This document shows positions 25,813-34,192 of a stretch of 64,000 nucleotides of DNA, in pieces. A program made the position numbers and the translations under genes. Within the stretch, counting starts at the first letter, position 1, and each line of letters opens with the position of its first letter. The notes under the pieces are model-generated. The model was not told the DNA's origin. It did no database searches and was given only the letters and a program-made list of their open reading frames with translations. The stretch comes from Streptomyces alboflavus (lineage in GTDB: Bacteria; Actinomycetota; Actinomycetes; Streptomycetales; Streptomycetaceae), in assembly GCF_000716675.1 (NCBI RefSeq), contig NZ_JNXT01000032.1:1-64000 (forward strand), written 5' to 3'.

Positions 25813-26952
25813 GTGAGCCATGCGATCCGGAGGGCCAGTGAGCTGGCCCTGGATGAGACGACGGTCACCGCACTTCGGGCCGCGCTGAAGGCGACTGCCG
25901 ACGAGGTCGTCCAGGCGATCATCGACGAGGTCCCTTCGTACGCCAACGCCCTTTCGGGCCGGATGGGCGCCACCATCCGCCGAGCCGTCCGCACCGCGCT
26001 GGGGCACTATCTGGACCTCGCGAGCGGCAACGCCACCGGCGGCGACGCCGGTGACGCGGCCTACGAACTGGGCCGCGGCGAGGTGCGCGACGGCCGTTCG
26101 ATGGACGCCCTGCTCAGCGCCTATCGCGTCGGCGCCCGCGTGGCCTGGCGATGCCTGGCAGCGGGTGCCGTACCCGCGGGTCTGCCCGCCGCCGAGGTCG
26201 CCAAGTTCGCCGAGCTGACCTTCGCCTACATCGACGAGCTCTCCGCCGCGAGCGCCGCGGGCCACGCCGACGAACTGGCCGCCCGGGGCAGGGCCCAGGA
26301 ACGGCACCTGGAACACCTGGCCCGCGACCTCCTCGCCGGCGCGAGCCCGGACGTGCTGCTGGCCTCTGTCCAACGGGCCGGGTGGCAGCCCCCGGCCTCG
26401 CTGACCGCGGTCCTGCTGCCCGCGGACCAGGCCCGGCCCGCCTACCGCGCGCTCGACCCGAACACCCTCGTCCTCGACGACCTGCCGGACGCCACCGGTG
26501 TGCTCCTCGTCCCCGACGCCGACCGATCACATCTCCTGCGGCACCTGACCGACCGCACCGCCGTGGTCGGCCCGGCCCGGCCCTGGACGCGCGCCTCCGC
26601 CTCGTACGCACGAGCCGTACGCGCGCGCACCCTCTCCTCCGACATCCGCGACACCGAGGACCACCTGCCCGAGCTGGTGCTGAGCGCGGACGCGGACGCG
26701 TACGCGGACCTGCGTGCCCGAGCCCTCGCACCCTTGCGGACCTTGCCCGTCGGGACCGCACGACGCCTTGAGGAGACGTTGCGGGCGTGGCTGCTGCACC
26801 AGGGCAGGCGGGACGAGGTGGCGGCGGCGTTGTTCGTCCATCCCCAGACGGTCCGGTACCGGATGTCGCAGCTGCGTGAGCTGTTTCCGGATCTCGCATC
26901 GCCGCACCGGGTCCTTGAACTGACGCTGGCGGTCGGTCTTCGGGGCAGCTGA
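25813..26952 (+). CDS. PucR-family transcriptional regulator
   Basis: 379 residues. An N-terminal RsbT-antagonist-like/GGDEF-related sensor region (about 1-170) precedes a middle domain and a C-terminal HTH_30 (about 320-375) with VAAALFVHPQTVRYRMSQLRELF. This type of regulator commonly sits beside fatty-acid genes in Streptomyces (for example FasR). Its divergent placement makes it the likely controller of the desaturase-reductase pair. I chose the GTG at 25813 with AGGGAAC upstream; a TTG seven codons earlier would overlap the proposed operator. Confidence 0.88.
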   Translation: MSHAIRRASELALDETTVTALRAALKATADEVVQAIIDEVPSYANALSGRMGATIRRAVRTALGHYLDLASGNATGGDAGDAAYELGRGEVRDGRSMDALLSAYRVGARVAWRCLAAGAVPAGLPAAEVAKFAELTFAYIDELSAASAAGHADELAARGRAQERHLEHLARDLLAGASPDVLLASVQRAGWQPPASLTAVLLPADQARPAYRALDPNTLVLDDLPDATGVLLVPDADRSHLLRHLTDRTAVVGPARPWTRASASYARAVRARTLSSDIRDTEDHLPELVLSADADAYADLRARALAPLRTLPVGTARRLEETLRAWLLHQGRRDEVAAALFVHPQTVRYRMSQLRELFPDLASPHRVLELTLAVGLRGS

Positions 26953-26963
26953 CGCGCACAGGG

Positions 26964-27197
26964 ATGATCGAGCCCTGCCGGGCGATGGACCTCGTCGTGG
27001 GCGACATCGCCGACCACTGCGCGGGCCGTCTGACGGCGGTCCGCGCCGACATCACGCGCTGTCCGGCAGCAACCGAGCGATACGGGGTCGCCGGAGCCCC
27101 CTCCTACGTCCTGCTGAAGGAGGGGGAGGCGGTGGCGCACGCCTCGGGGCCGATGACCGTCACCGAGATGCGGAGCTTCCTGGACGGCCACCTCTGA
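26964..27197 (+). pseudogene. N-terminally truncated thioredoxin-like protein
   Basis: 77 residues. It begins within the active-site region (IEPCRAMDLV, where a full thioredoxin would read WCGPCRAM) and continues through a normal thioredoxin C-terminus with YGVAGAPSYVLLKEGE (cis-proline) and an FLDGHL end. The first β-strand, helix and the nucleophilic cysteine are missing, leaving only the resolving-position Cys. It lies 11 bases after pucR and may be translated from ATG 26964. Whether it is a decayed gene or a small single-Cys variant cannot be settled here. Confidence 0.5.
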
Positions 27198-27250
27198 GCG
27201 GCCTCCGGCCTGCATTGCCGCCGGACCGCTCCGGGAGCGGCGGGCGCACC

Positions 27251-27775
27251 TCAGCTCTTGACGGCATCCGCGATCTGCTGAGCGGCCTGGTCGGGCGTGA
27301 GGTGCGTGGTGTCGACGACCTCGGCCGCTTCGTGCAGCCACGTGCGGGCTGCCTCGGCGTAGGGCTCGAGGTGCTGGAGCCGGAACGGGGAGTCGGGGCC
27401 GAGAACCGTGTCGCCCGCGATGCGCGCGCGGAGGGTGTCCTGGTCGGCGTGCAGGACGAAGTGCCGTACCGGAATGGCGTGTCGGGCGAGGCCGGAGCTG
27501 ATCTCGCGCCAGTACTCCTCGACCAGGACCGTCATGGGCATCACCAGGGTGCCGCCGGTGTAGTCGAGCACGTGGCGGGCGGTCTCGACGACGAGCGGCC
27601 GCCACGGCGGCCAGTGCTGGAAGTTGCCTGTCCACGGCAGCACCGGTGTGATGTCCATGAGGGTCTCGCCGACTTTCTCGGCGTCGAACACCCGTGAATC
27701 CGGGATCAGCTTCTGCACGAGCGCGCTGGTCGTCGTCTTGCCTGCGCCATGGGTGCCGTTGAGCCATACGATCAT
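27251..27775 (-). CDS. TmrB-like P-loop ATPase (tunicamycin-resistance family)
   Basis: 174 residues. The start MIVWLNGTHGAGKTTTSA contains Walker A GTHGAGKT. FDAEKVGETL follows, then the central LVMPMTVLVEEYWREI and HFVLHADQDTL. This succession matches the known pattern of Bacillus TmrB (MIIWINGAFGSGKT, then DPEKMGFAL and VPMTI). TmrB binds ATP and tunicamycin and confers resistance. Many actinomycete homologues are uncharacterised small-molecule kinases, so the substrate is uncertain. ATG at 27775. It is 109 bp downstream of the lysR-type gene on the same strand. Confidence 0.8.
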   Translation of the reverse strand: MIVWLNGTHGAGKTTTSALVQKLIPDSRVFDAEKVGETLMDITPVLPWTGNFQHWPPWRPLVVETARHVLDYTGGTLVMPMTVLVEEYWREISSGLARHAIPVRHFVLHADQDTLRARIAGDTVLGPDSPFRLQHLEPYAEAARTWLHEAAEVVDTTHLTPDQAAQQIADAVKS

Positions 27776-27884
27776 GCGACCGACGCTACCGCTGTGCGGG
27801 CCGAGGGAACGGACACAGCCCGGTGGCTGATTCACGATTGGCTTGATCCATGGTCGGGTTCGGCGTCGGCTGTTGGTGACGGGC

Positions 27885-28805
27885 TCAGGTGGTGCTGCTA
27901 GGCATGTCCGCTTCCGCTTCCGCTTCCGCTTCCTCTTGCGCGCGTCGGGCGGCTGCGATCGCGCACGCCGCGCGCACGAAGGCGGCGACAGCCGGTGAGC
28001 GTGCGTCCTGGGGCCAGGCGACGAGCAGTCTGGCGTGCGGCAGGTCGCTGACCGGCCGATAGGCGACATCCGGTCGCGGGTTGCGCCGGGCGACCGAGGC
28101 GGGCGCGAAGAACACGACGCTGCCCGTCTCCACCAGGCTGAAGATCTCCGACAAGTTGGAGGCGGACCGTGTCGCCCGGGGCCGGGGCGGTGTGCTTTGG
28201 CCGTGGGCGGCCGGGGCGCCGTCGGGGAGGCTTCGCGCGGCCAGGTCGGCGAGGGACAGGTGGGTCCGGGCGGCCAGCGGGTCGGTGGCGGCCATGGCGA
28301 CGAGGACCGGCTCGGTGAGCAGCGGCTCGCTGTCCAGGCCGCGGCCGTCCCAGGGGCAGAGCACGAGCGCCACGTCGGCGAGGCCGTCGCGCAGTGCCTG
28401 GGCCTGCTCGCCGAACCCTCCGAGGACCAGCTCGGGCGGCAGGGCCGCGGGGTCGGCGTGGTAGGCATCGAGGATCTGCGGCAGCAGCCCGCCGTCGATG
28501 TCGGCCTTGAGCGCGATCCGCAACCGGGGCGACGTGCTGCCTGCTTGCCGGGTCCGGTGGGCGGCGGCGGTGACCGCCTCGAGGGCTGTTCGGGCGTCGC
28601 GCAGCAGGACTTCTCCGGCGCCGGTCAGCCTCACCTGCCGGGTGGTCCGCTCGAACAGCGTCACACCGAGCTCCCGCTCGAGGTCGCGGATCGCTCGGGA
28701 CAGAGGCGGCTGCGCCATGCCGAGCCGGGCCGCGGCGCGCCCGAAGTGCAATTCCTCGGCGACCGCGACGAAGTACCGGAGCTGCCGCACCTCGAGGTCT
28801 TTCAT
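27885..28805 (-). CDS. LysR-family transcriptional regulator
   Basis: 306 residues from the ATG at 28805. The N-terminal LysR HTH (about 1-62) reads RQLRYFVAVAEELHFGRAAARLGMAQPPLSRAI, the classic signature. The C-terminal substrate-binding domain spans about 90-290. The extreme C-terminus is an Ala/Glu repeat (AEAEAEAD) encoded by a hexanucleotide tract. It is divergent from an NmrA-type reductase, the likely target. A palindrome overlaps its start codon, suggesting autorepression. Confidence 0.9.
   Translation of the reverse strand: MKDLEVRQLRYFVAVAEELHFGRAAARLGMAQPPLSRAIRDLERELGVTLFERTTRQVRLTGAGEVLLRDARTALEAVTAAAHRTRQAGSTSPRLRIALKADIDGGLLPQILDAYHADPAALPPELVLGGFGEQAQALRDGLADVALVLCPWDGRGLDSEPLLTEPVLVAMAATDPLAARTHLSLADLAARSLPDGAPAAHGQSTPPRPRATRSASNLSEIFSLVETGSVVFFAPASVARRNPRPDVAYRPVSDLPHARLLVAWPQDARSPAVAAFVRAACAIAAARRAQEEAEAEAEADMPSSTT
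27904..27932. repeat. Hexanucleotide tract (CGCTTC)n in the lysR 3' end
   Basis: Four near-perfect copies of CGCTTC encode the Ala-Glu repeat at the C-terminus of the LysR protein. Slippage here would alter only the tail length. Confidence 0.6.
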
Positions 28806-28818
28806 ACCCCCAGGGTAT
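28804..28818. promoter_or_regulatory. LysR-type T-N11-A operator
   Basis: Palindrome ATACCC-CCA-GGGTAT overlaps the start codon of the lysR gene and lies 110 bases before the divergent NmrA-type gene. The T-N11-A shape is characteristic of LysR sites. Confidence 0.55.
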
Positions 28819-28927
28819 CGATGGCGACCGAGCTGGTCCTTCACCTGCGCCGATGCGCCGGGTTGACTCGCGGCATCCGTCCGGCGCCCCCCGGGTGCGC
28901 CGTCGACCGTCCTTCACGGAGGTACTC

Positions 28928-29824
28928 ATGATCGTCATTACCGCGCCGACCGGCGACATCGGCCGACAGGTCCTGGACCACCTCCTGGACAGAGGAGAGG
29001 CGGTCCGTGTGATCGCCCGCGACTCCTCCCGGCTGCCCGCGCGGGTGCTCTCGGACGCCGAGGTGGTGCAGGGCTCCCACGGTGACGCGGACACGATCGC
29101 GAAGGCACTGCGGGGCGCTGACCGGCTGTTCTGGCTCGTGCCCCCGGCCGGCTCCCAAGACGCCGACCGCGCCAGGCGCTACTACCTGGAGTTCACCCGG
29201 CCCGCCTCCCAGGAAGCCGCGAGCCGGGGCGTACGGATGGTGGGCATCACCTCCCTGGGCCTCGGGTACGAGGGCGAGGCCGGGCTCCTTTCGGCCGCGC
29301 TGGCCATGGACGAGCTGATCGAGGCCACCGGCGTGCCCTACCGGGCCCTGGCTCTGCCGTTCTTCATGGAGAACCTGCTCCGTCAGGCCCGGCCGATGGC
29401 GGAGCGCGGGACGTTCTCCCTGGCGAACACCGCGGACCGGCCACTGCTGACCGTCGCCACCCGGGACGTTGCCGCCGCCGCGGCGGCGCTCCTGCTGGAC
29501 ACCTCCTGGAACGGGCAGGCCCGCGTTCCTCTCGTCAGCCCCGACAGGCTGACCCCCGACGCCATGGCCGAGATCATCTCCGAGACCTTGGGACACGCGG
29601 TGCGCTACCAGCAGGTACCGCTCGCGGACTTCCGGGACCGCATGGTGCGGCGCGGCGCGAGCCCGGCGCTGGCACAGGACATGGCCGACATGGCCGCCGC
29701 ACAGAACGACGGCATCTACGACGCGGAACCCCGCGACCCGGCCTCCGTCACCGCCACCGGCTTCCGCCAGTGGTGCCATGACGTACTGAAGGGTGGTGGA
29801 CGTATGGCCCGCCAACCCGAGTGA
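28928..29824 (+). CDS. NmrA-type NAD(P)H-binding oxidoreductase
   Basis: 298 residues with CACGGAGG upstream of the ATG. The Rossmann motif TAPTGDIGRQV lies at the N-terminus and there is no classical YxxxK, as in NmrA/quinone-reductase-2-like atypical SDRs. Such proteins reduce quinones or sense NADP. Divergent from, and probably regulated by, the LysR protein. Followed by a strong terminator shared with the convergent chitinase gene. Confidence 0.87.
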   Translation: MIVITAPTGDIGRQVLDHLLDRGEAVRVIARDSSRLPARVLSDAEVVQGSHGDADTIAKALRGADRLFWLVPPAGSQDADRARRYYLEFTRPASQEAASRGVRMVGITSLGLGYEGEAGLLSAALAMDELIEATGVPYRALALPFFMENLLRQARPMAERGTFSLANTADRPLLTVATRDVAAAAAALLLDTSWNGQARVPLVSPDRLTPDAMAEIISETLGHAVRYQQVPLADFRDRMVRRGASPALAQDMADMAAAQNDGIYDAEPRDPASVTATGFRQWCHDVLKGGGRMARQPE

Positions 29825-29926
29825 GAGCCCGGACGGGTTGCCGGACCGCCGACCACCGACGGTCGACCGCCAACCCCCCACGGCCGACCGCCGCCCAGGA
29901 GACCGGAGCGGTCCGGCCCGCACATG

Positions 29927-29975
29927 CCAGGAGGGGCGGGCCGGACCGAACAACGGCCCGGCCCGCCCCTCCTGG
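29927..29975. terminator. Bidirectional terminator with an 18-bp stem
   Basis: Perfect inverted repeat, left arm 29927-29944 and right arm 29958-29975, with a 13-base loop. It lies between the convergent NmrA-type and chitinase genes and is among the longest perfect stems in the window. Confidence 0.8.
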
Positions 29976-29986
29976 GCGTTCGTTCG

Positions 29987-31738
29987 CTACGGAAGGCTGT
30001 GCACCTTCGGGCCGACCGCGTTCGACCAGGCGTGGCCCGCCGTGGCGTCCCAGTTCGTCGACCACGTCATGGCGCCGCGGAGCGACGGGTACGTCTTCGA
30101 CGGCTTGAAGGAGCCGCAGCCGGTGCCGCGGGTCAGGCAGTCGAGGGCGTTGTTCACGATCGACGGGGCGACGTAACCGCTGCCCGCGCCGCGCGTCGAC
30201 GCCGGGACGCCGATCCCGACCTGCGACGGGTCGAGGCCGCCCTCCAGCTGGATGCAGGCGAGCGCGGTCAGGAAGTCCACGCTGCCCTGGCTGTAGACCT
30301 TGCCGTCACAGCCGAGCATCGAACCGCTGTTGTAGTACTGCATGTTGACGACGGTGAGGATGTCCTTCACGTTCAGCGCCGTCTGGAAGTACCCCCCGGA
30401 CGTGGACTGCATGTCGATGGTCTGCGGGGCCATCGTGAGGACCATCTTCGGGCCCGCCTTGGCCGAGAGCTGGCGCAGCGCCTTCGTCATGTAGGTGGGG
30501 TTGATGCCGTTCTCCAGGTCGATGTCGACGCCGTTGAACCCGTACTCCTGCATCAGCGCGTAGGCGCTGTTGGCGAACGCGGTCGCGGAGGCGTCGCTGT
30601 TGACGGAGATGGTGCCCTTCTCGCCGCCGACCGAGAGGATCACGGACTTGCCCGCGGCCTTCTTCGCGGCGATGTCCGCCTTGAAGTCGGCGGTGGAGGC
30701 GTAGCCGACGGCCGGGTCCAGGTTGAAGGTGATCTGGCCCGGAGTGGGGGTGGCGTCGGCGAACGACACGGCGATGATGTCGTACTGCGACGACACGTCC
30801 CGCAGCTTCTGCACGGTCGCGCCGTTGTTGAAGTTCTGCCAGTAGCCGGTCACCGCGTGCCGGGGCACGGTGCCGTCACCTCCACCGTCGCCCTTGGGGG
30901 TCTTCACGGACACCGCCGTCGACTTCGCCGACTCGCCCGCCGCGTTCGAGGCGCTCACCTGGAAGCTGTACGTGGTCTCCGGCGTGAGGCCGGTGACGGT
31001 CGTGGAGGCGCCACTGGACGAGGCGACCTTGGTGCCGTCGCGGTAGACGGTGTAGCCCGTCGCCGTGGACGACGGCGTCCAGGACAGCTCCACCGACGTG
31101 GGCGTCGCCGTGCCCGCCGCCAGACCGGCCGGGACCGGCGGTACTTCGACCGGGTCGGGGCCGCCGCCCCCGTCGGGCCCGAAGACGCTCACGTCGTCCA
31201 CGTAGTACGCGCTCTGCCCGTACCAGCCGTGTGTGTACACGGTGACCGAGGTGGTGTTCGCGCCGGTGGTGAAGCTGGTGGAGAGCTGCTGCCAGGACGA
31301 GGTGCCCGGCGTCCAGGTCGACACGTCGGTGGTGCCGGTGCCGCGCGCGCCGAGGTAGGCGTAGCTGCCCTGCACCCAACTGCTCAGCGTGTAGGTCGAG
31401 TTCGGCTTCACCGCGACGATCTGGGAACACTCGGCGGTGCCCTGGCCGGACGGGGTGGCCTTGAGCGCCTTCGCGCCGCCGTGCACGGGGGACGTGACGG
31501 CCACGCCGCTGTTCGCGGCGCAGGTCCAGTTGTTCAGGTCCGCCTCGAACCCGGCGTTCTTGGCGACGTTGACGTCCGCCGCTCTGGTGCTCGCCGCCTC
31601 GGTGCCGGCCGCGTTGGTGTCGGCCGACTGCGCGGGCGCGGCGAGCGCGGTGACGGCGAGCGCGGCGGCCGCACCGACGGCCATCACCGCGCTGATTCTC
31701 CGGCGGACGCCGGGTCTGTCCTTGCGCACACGGTCCAC
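29987..31738 (-). CDS. Secreted GH18 chitinase with CBM and fibronectin III domains
   Basis: 583 residues from the GTG at 31738, preceded by AGGAGG. A signal peptide (about 1-38) precedes a carbohydrate-binding module of the CBM4/9/16 β-sandwich type (about 55-190), a Gly/Pro linker, a fibronectin type III domain (about 205-285) and a GH18 catalytic barrel (about 298-583). The catalytic motif is FNGVDIDLE, in which Asn replaces the usual first Asp of DGxDxDxE while the acid/base Glu and the two Asp before it are kept, as in ChiC/ChiD-like enzymes. Degrades chitin to chito-oligosaccharides outside the cell. The DasR-type operator at 31806-31819 implies N-acetylglucosamine control. Confidence 0.93.
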   Translation of the reverse strand: MDRVRKDRPGVRRRISAVMAVGAAAALAVTALAAPAQSADTNAAGTEAASTRAADVNVAKNAGFEADLNNWTCAANSGVAVTSPVHGGAKALKATPSGQGTAECSQIVAVKPNSTYTLSSWVQGSYAYLGARGTGTTDVSTWTPGTSSWQQLSTSFTTGANTTSVTVYTHGWYGQSAYYVDDVSVFGPDGGGGPDPVEVPPVPAGLAAGTATPTSVELSWTPSSTATGYTVYRDGTKVASSSGASTTVTGLTPETTYSFQVSASNAAGESAKSTAVSVKTPKGDGGGDGTVPRHAVTGYWQNFNNGATVQKLRDVSSQYDIIAVSFADATPTPGQITFNLDPAVGYASTADFKADIAAKKAAGKSVILSVGGEKGTISVNSDASATAFANSAYALMQEYGFNGVDIDLENGINPTYMTKALRQLSAKAGPKMVLTMAPQTIDMQSTSGGYFQTALNVKDILTVVNMQYYNSGSMLGCDGKVYSQGSVDFLTALACIQLEGGLDPSQVGIGVPASTRGAGSGYVAPSIVNNALDCLTRGTGCGSFKPSKTYPSLRGAMTWSTNWDATAGHAWSNAVGPKVHSLP

Positions 31739-31805
31739 GGGTGCCTCCTGGGAGAGAGGTGAAGCACGTGAGCGACGACGGTGGCCATCGCTGTTGCGCG
31801 CAAAG

Positions 31806-31819
31806 TTGGTCCAGACCAA
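31806..31819. promoter_or_regulatory. DasR-type operator (dre) upstream of the chitinase
   Basis: Perfect palindrome TTGGTC-CA-GACCAA, 68 bases before the chitinase start. A degenerate second element, TTGTCAAGACCT, lies at 31825-31836. Known DasR/chitinase direct-repeat sites have the TGGTCnAGACCA core. Confidence 0.75.
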
Positions 31820-31889
31820 TAGAGTTGTCAAGACCTCTGGAGAGGAGAACCCGCAGCGGAGCGGTCGACGGCCGCGGCTGCCGCCGGCG

Positions 31890-32510
31890 CTATGACTCGC
31901 CGGTGATCCTGGCCGAGCCGATCGTCGCCGCGATGATCTCCCTGGCGGCGGTCCGGGTCGACGAGTTGGAGTTCAGGCGGCTCAACGACGGCTGGTCGAG
32001 GGCGTGGACGACGAACTCGTAGGTGTTCACCGTCGAGGGGGAGCACGGTCCCTGGTAGCCGTAGAGGCTCGCGCTGCCTCGGTAGTAGACCTGTCTGGCT
32101 CCCGCCGGGGTCGAGGGCCGGTAGGCGTGGTCGACGTTCTGGGGGAGTGAGGCCGCGCTCGCCGGGATGTCGTAGATGACCCAGTGGATGAGGTCGGAGT
32201 TGTCGAGGTCGCGCATCACGATCGCGTAGCTCTTGGCGGCGGTCGGCGCGCCCGCCCAGGTCAAGGGAGGGGATTCGTTCCTCTTGCCGGGGTCGCTCCC
32301 TCCGCCGCTGGTGCACTCGTGGACTTTGGGGATGACGCCGCCGTCGGCGAACGCGGTGCTGGACAGGGTGAACGCGCTCCGGTTCGCCGACGGTGTGGAT
32401 GGCGTGGATGGCGTCGACGAGGTCGACGAGGTCGCTGAGGCGGTGGTCGGTGAGAGGCCGACGGCCCCGGTGATGAGCAGAGCGCAAAGCGCAGTTCGTG
32501 CACTTCTCAC
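31890..32510 (-). CDS. Secreted YbhB/YbcL-type phosphatidylethanolamine-binding protein (PEBP)
   Basis: 206 residues from a GTG. A signal peptide (about 1-26) precedes a Ser/Thr/Pro repeat linker (STPSTPSTP) and a PEBP domain (about 45-200) with the Raf-kinase-inhibitor-like signature NESPPLTWAGAP, then IVMRDLDNSDLIHWVIYDIP and YGYQGPCSP. In bacteria the role is unclear; some act as kinase or protease inhibitors. It lies upstream of the chitinase on the same strand, but 151 bp and a separate DasR site intervene. Confidence 0.9.
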   Translation of the reverse strand: MRSARTALCALLITGAVGLSPTTASATSSTSSTPSTPSTPSANRSAFTLSSTAFADGGVIPKVHECTSGGGSDPGKRNESPPLTWAGAPTAAKSYAIVMRDLDNSDLIHWVIYDIPASAASLPQNVDHAYRPSTPAGARQVYYRGSASLYGYQGPCSPSTVNTYEFVVHALDQPSLSRLNSNSSTRTAAREIIAATIGSARITGES

Positions 32511-32612
32511 TGGACGCTCCCGAAGAAATGTGTGGTCGCTTAGGTGTCCGTGGCGCGTGAGTGGTGTTCGTGCGATGCGGTCAACGTATGCGTCGTGGAT
32601 TCTGATGTCATG

Positions 32613-34001
32613 TCACTTATCGACCTGATCGATGTACTTCTCTCGCCTTCGGCTTGGCGTTTCGGACGGGCGGATTGAAGCCGACGGGTCGACCGGCCGC
32701 GTAGTCGGCGATGGCTTCCCGTCCGGGTGCTGAGCTGTGGCCGGACCGCCGCCGGTCCGCCCACGCACCAAGGTGTCGCCGAGGCGGGTGGCACCGTGCA
32801 GGAGGTGCTCCAGCGGTCCGCGCCGGAAGAAACGCGACCACACGGTGGCGAGCAGCACCGCGGCGGCGATGAAGGCGGGGAGCAGGAGCAGGGGCAGCCC
32901 GTCGAGGTCCTCGATGCCCAGGGCCCAGATCAGCACGATGTGCAGGACATAGGCGGTCAGGGACATGGAGCCCACGGCGATCACGGGCCGGGCCCACCTC
33001 GTGAGGCGCGGCAGCCGGTCGAGGGCGAAGACGCACGCGGTCAGCACCAGCAGCGCGACGCCGGTGTTGGCGACGATGGAGAGCGTCGTCTCGCTGTGCG
33101 GCGCGGCGACCCACAGCCAGGCGGTGCCCGACGTCTCCGACACACCGGCCACGTCGGACCACCACGACGCCATGACGGGCCCGTCCCAGGCGGCGTCCGC
33201 CGCGAGTGCGGCAGGCACGCCGGGCAGCAGGTGCAGGGCGAGCCAGGAGCCGCCGTGTCCGACGACGGCGAGCGCGGCCCCGGTGGCGGCGAGCCGGGCC
33301 CGCACCACGCGGGAGGCGAGGTCGAGGCGGGCCACGGCCATGCCCGCGAGAAGGAACGACAGCCAGGCCAGGGCCGGGTAGCTGCCGGTGACGAGCAGGT
33401 CAAGGAAGCCGTCCGTGCCACTGACGCGGGCCAGGGGGTCGTGGGCGATCACCGTTTCGCCCCAGGCGCCGTCATCGAGGGAGCGCAGCAGCAGATGGCG
33501 GACCTGGGGCAGGGTGAGGGCGGTGACGGCGGCGAGGACCGCCAGAGTGCGGGGACGCAGTCGGTACAGCGGCAGGAGCAGGGCGAAGAACAGCCCGTAG
33601 TAGGCCAGGATCACCTCGACCGGCGTGCCGGTCATCGTCAGCGCGGTGCCGAGGGCGAGGAGGACCACGGCACGTATCAGCACATGCAGCACGGCCTGGC
33701 GGCCGGCGCTTCCGGTCCGTGGCTTGCTGCGCCCGGTCAGGAGGATGAGCGAGAAGCCGGCGAGGAAGGCGAACAGGGCCGAGGAGCGGCCGTGGGACAG
33801 CTCCAGGAAGAAGCCGGTGACGCCACCGGCGTCCTCGGGGGCGGGGCCGACGTGGGCGGCGTACATGCCGAAGACCGCCAGGCCGCGGGCGAGGTCCACG
33901 CCGAGCAGCCGACCGGTCGTGGCACGGCCGTCACGGTGGGCAAGGGCGGGAGCGTCGGTCGCCGCAGGCGCCGTCGCGGACTTCCGTGGCTGCGATCTCA
34001 T
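32613..34001 (-). CDS. Multi-pass membrane protein (DUF418/HGSNAT-like acyltransferase family)
   Basis: 462 residues with about ten membrane segments between residues 25 and 410. The N-terminal signature GRLLGVDLARGLAVFGMYAAHVGP, with its histidine in the first membrane helix, is typical of the DUF1624/heparan-α-glucosaminide-acetyltransferase-like and DUF418 membrane families. These are thought to transfer acyl groups across the membrane to extracellular acceptors. The C-terminal 50 residues are hydrophilic. ATG at 34001. Divergent from a NarL-type two-component system. The substrate is unknown. Confidence 0.85.
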   Translation of the reverse strand: MRSQPRKSATAPAATDAPALAHRDGRATTGRLLGVDLARGLAVFGMYAAHVGPAPEDAGGVTGFFLELSHGRSSALFAFLAGFSLILLTGRSKPRTGSAGRQAVLHVLIRAVVLLALGTALTMTGTPVEVILAYYGLFFALLLPLYRLRPRTLAVLAAVTALTLPQVRHLLLRSLDDGAWGETVIAHDPLARVSGTDGFLDLLVTGSYPALAWLSFLLAGMAVARLDLASRVVRARLAATGAALAVVGHGGSWLALHLLPGVPAALAADAAWDGPVMASWWSDVAGVSETSGTAWLWVAAPHSETTLSIVANTGVALLVLTACVFALDRLPRLTRWARPVIAVGSMSLTAYVLHIVLIWALGIEDLDGLPLLLLPAFIAAAVLLATVWSRFFRRGPLEHLLHGATRLGDTLVRGRTGGGPATAQHPDGKPSPTTRPVDPSASIRPSETPSRRREKYIDQVDK

Positions 34002-34192
34002 GCCAGCCAGACTCGAAGAAGCGCAGGTCAACTTGTATCCGTCGAGCCGCTGCCGGACCCCCGCCACCTGGCGGGAACCCACCCCCCGGCTGACGGGTGC
34101 GGCGGTGCCGCTTGCGGCGTCGAGCCGGTGCGCGATTACGCTCCGTTCAACAGACGCATGCGTACGACGGCGGGCAGCGGGATGGGGCAGAT

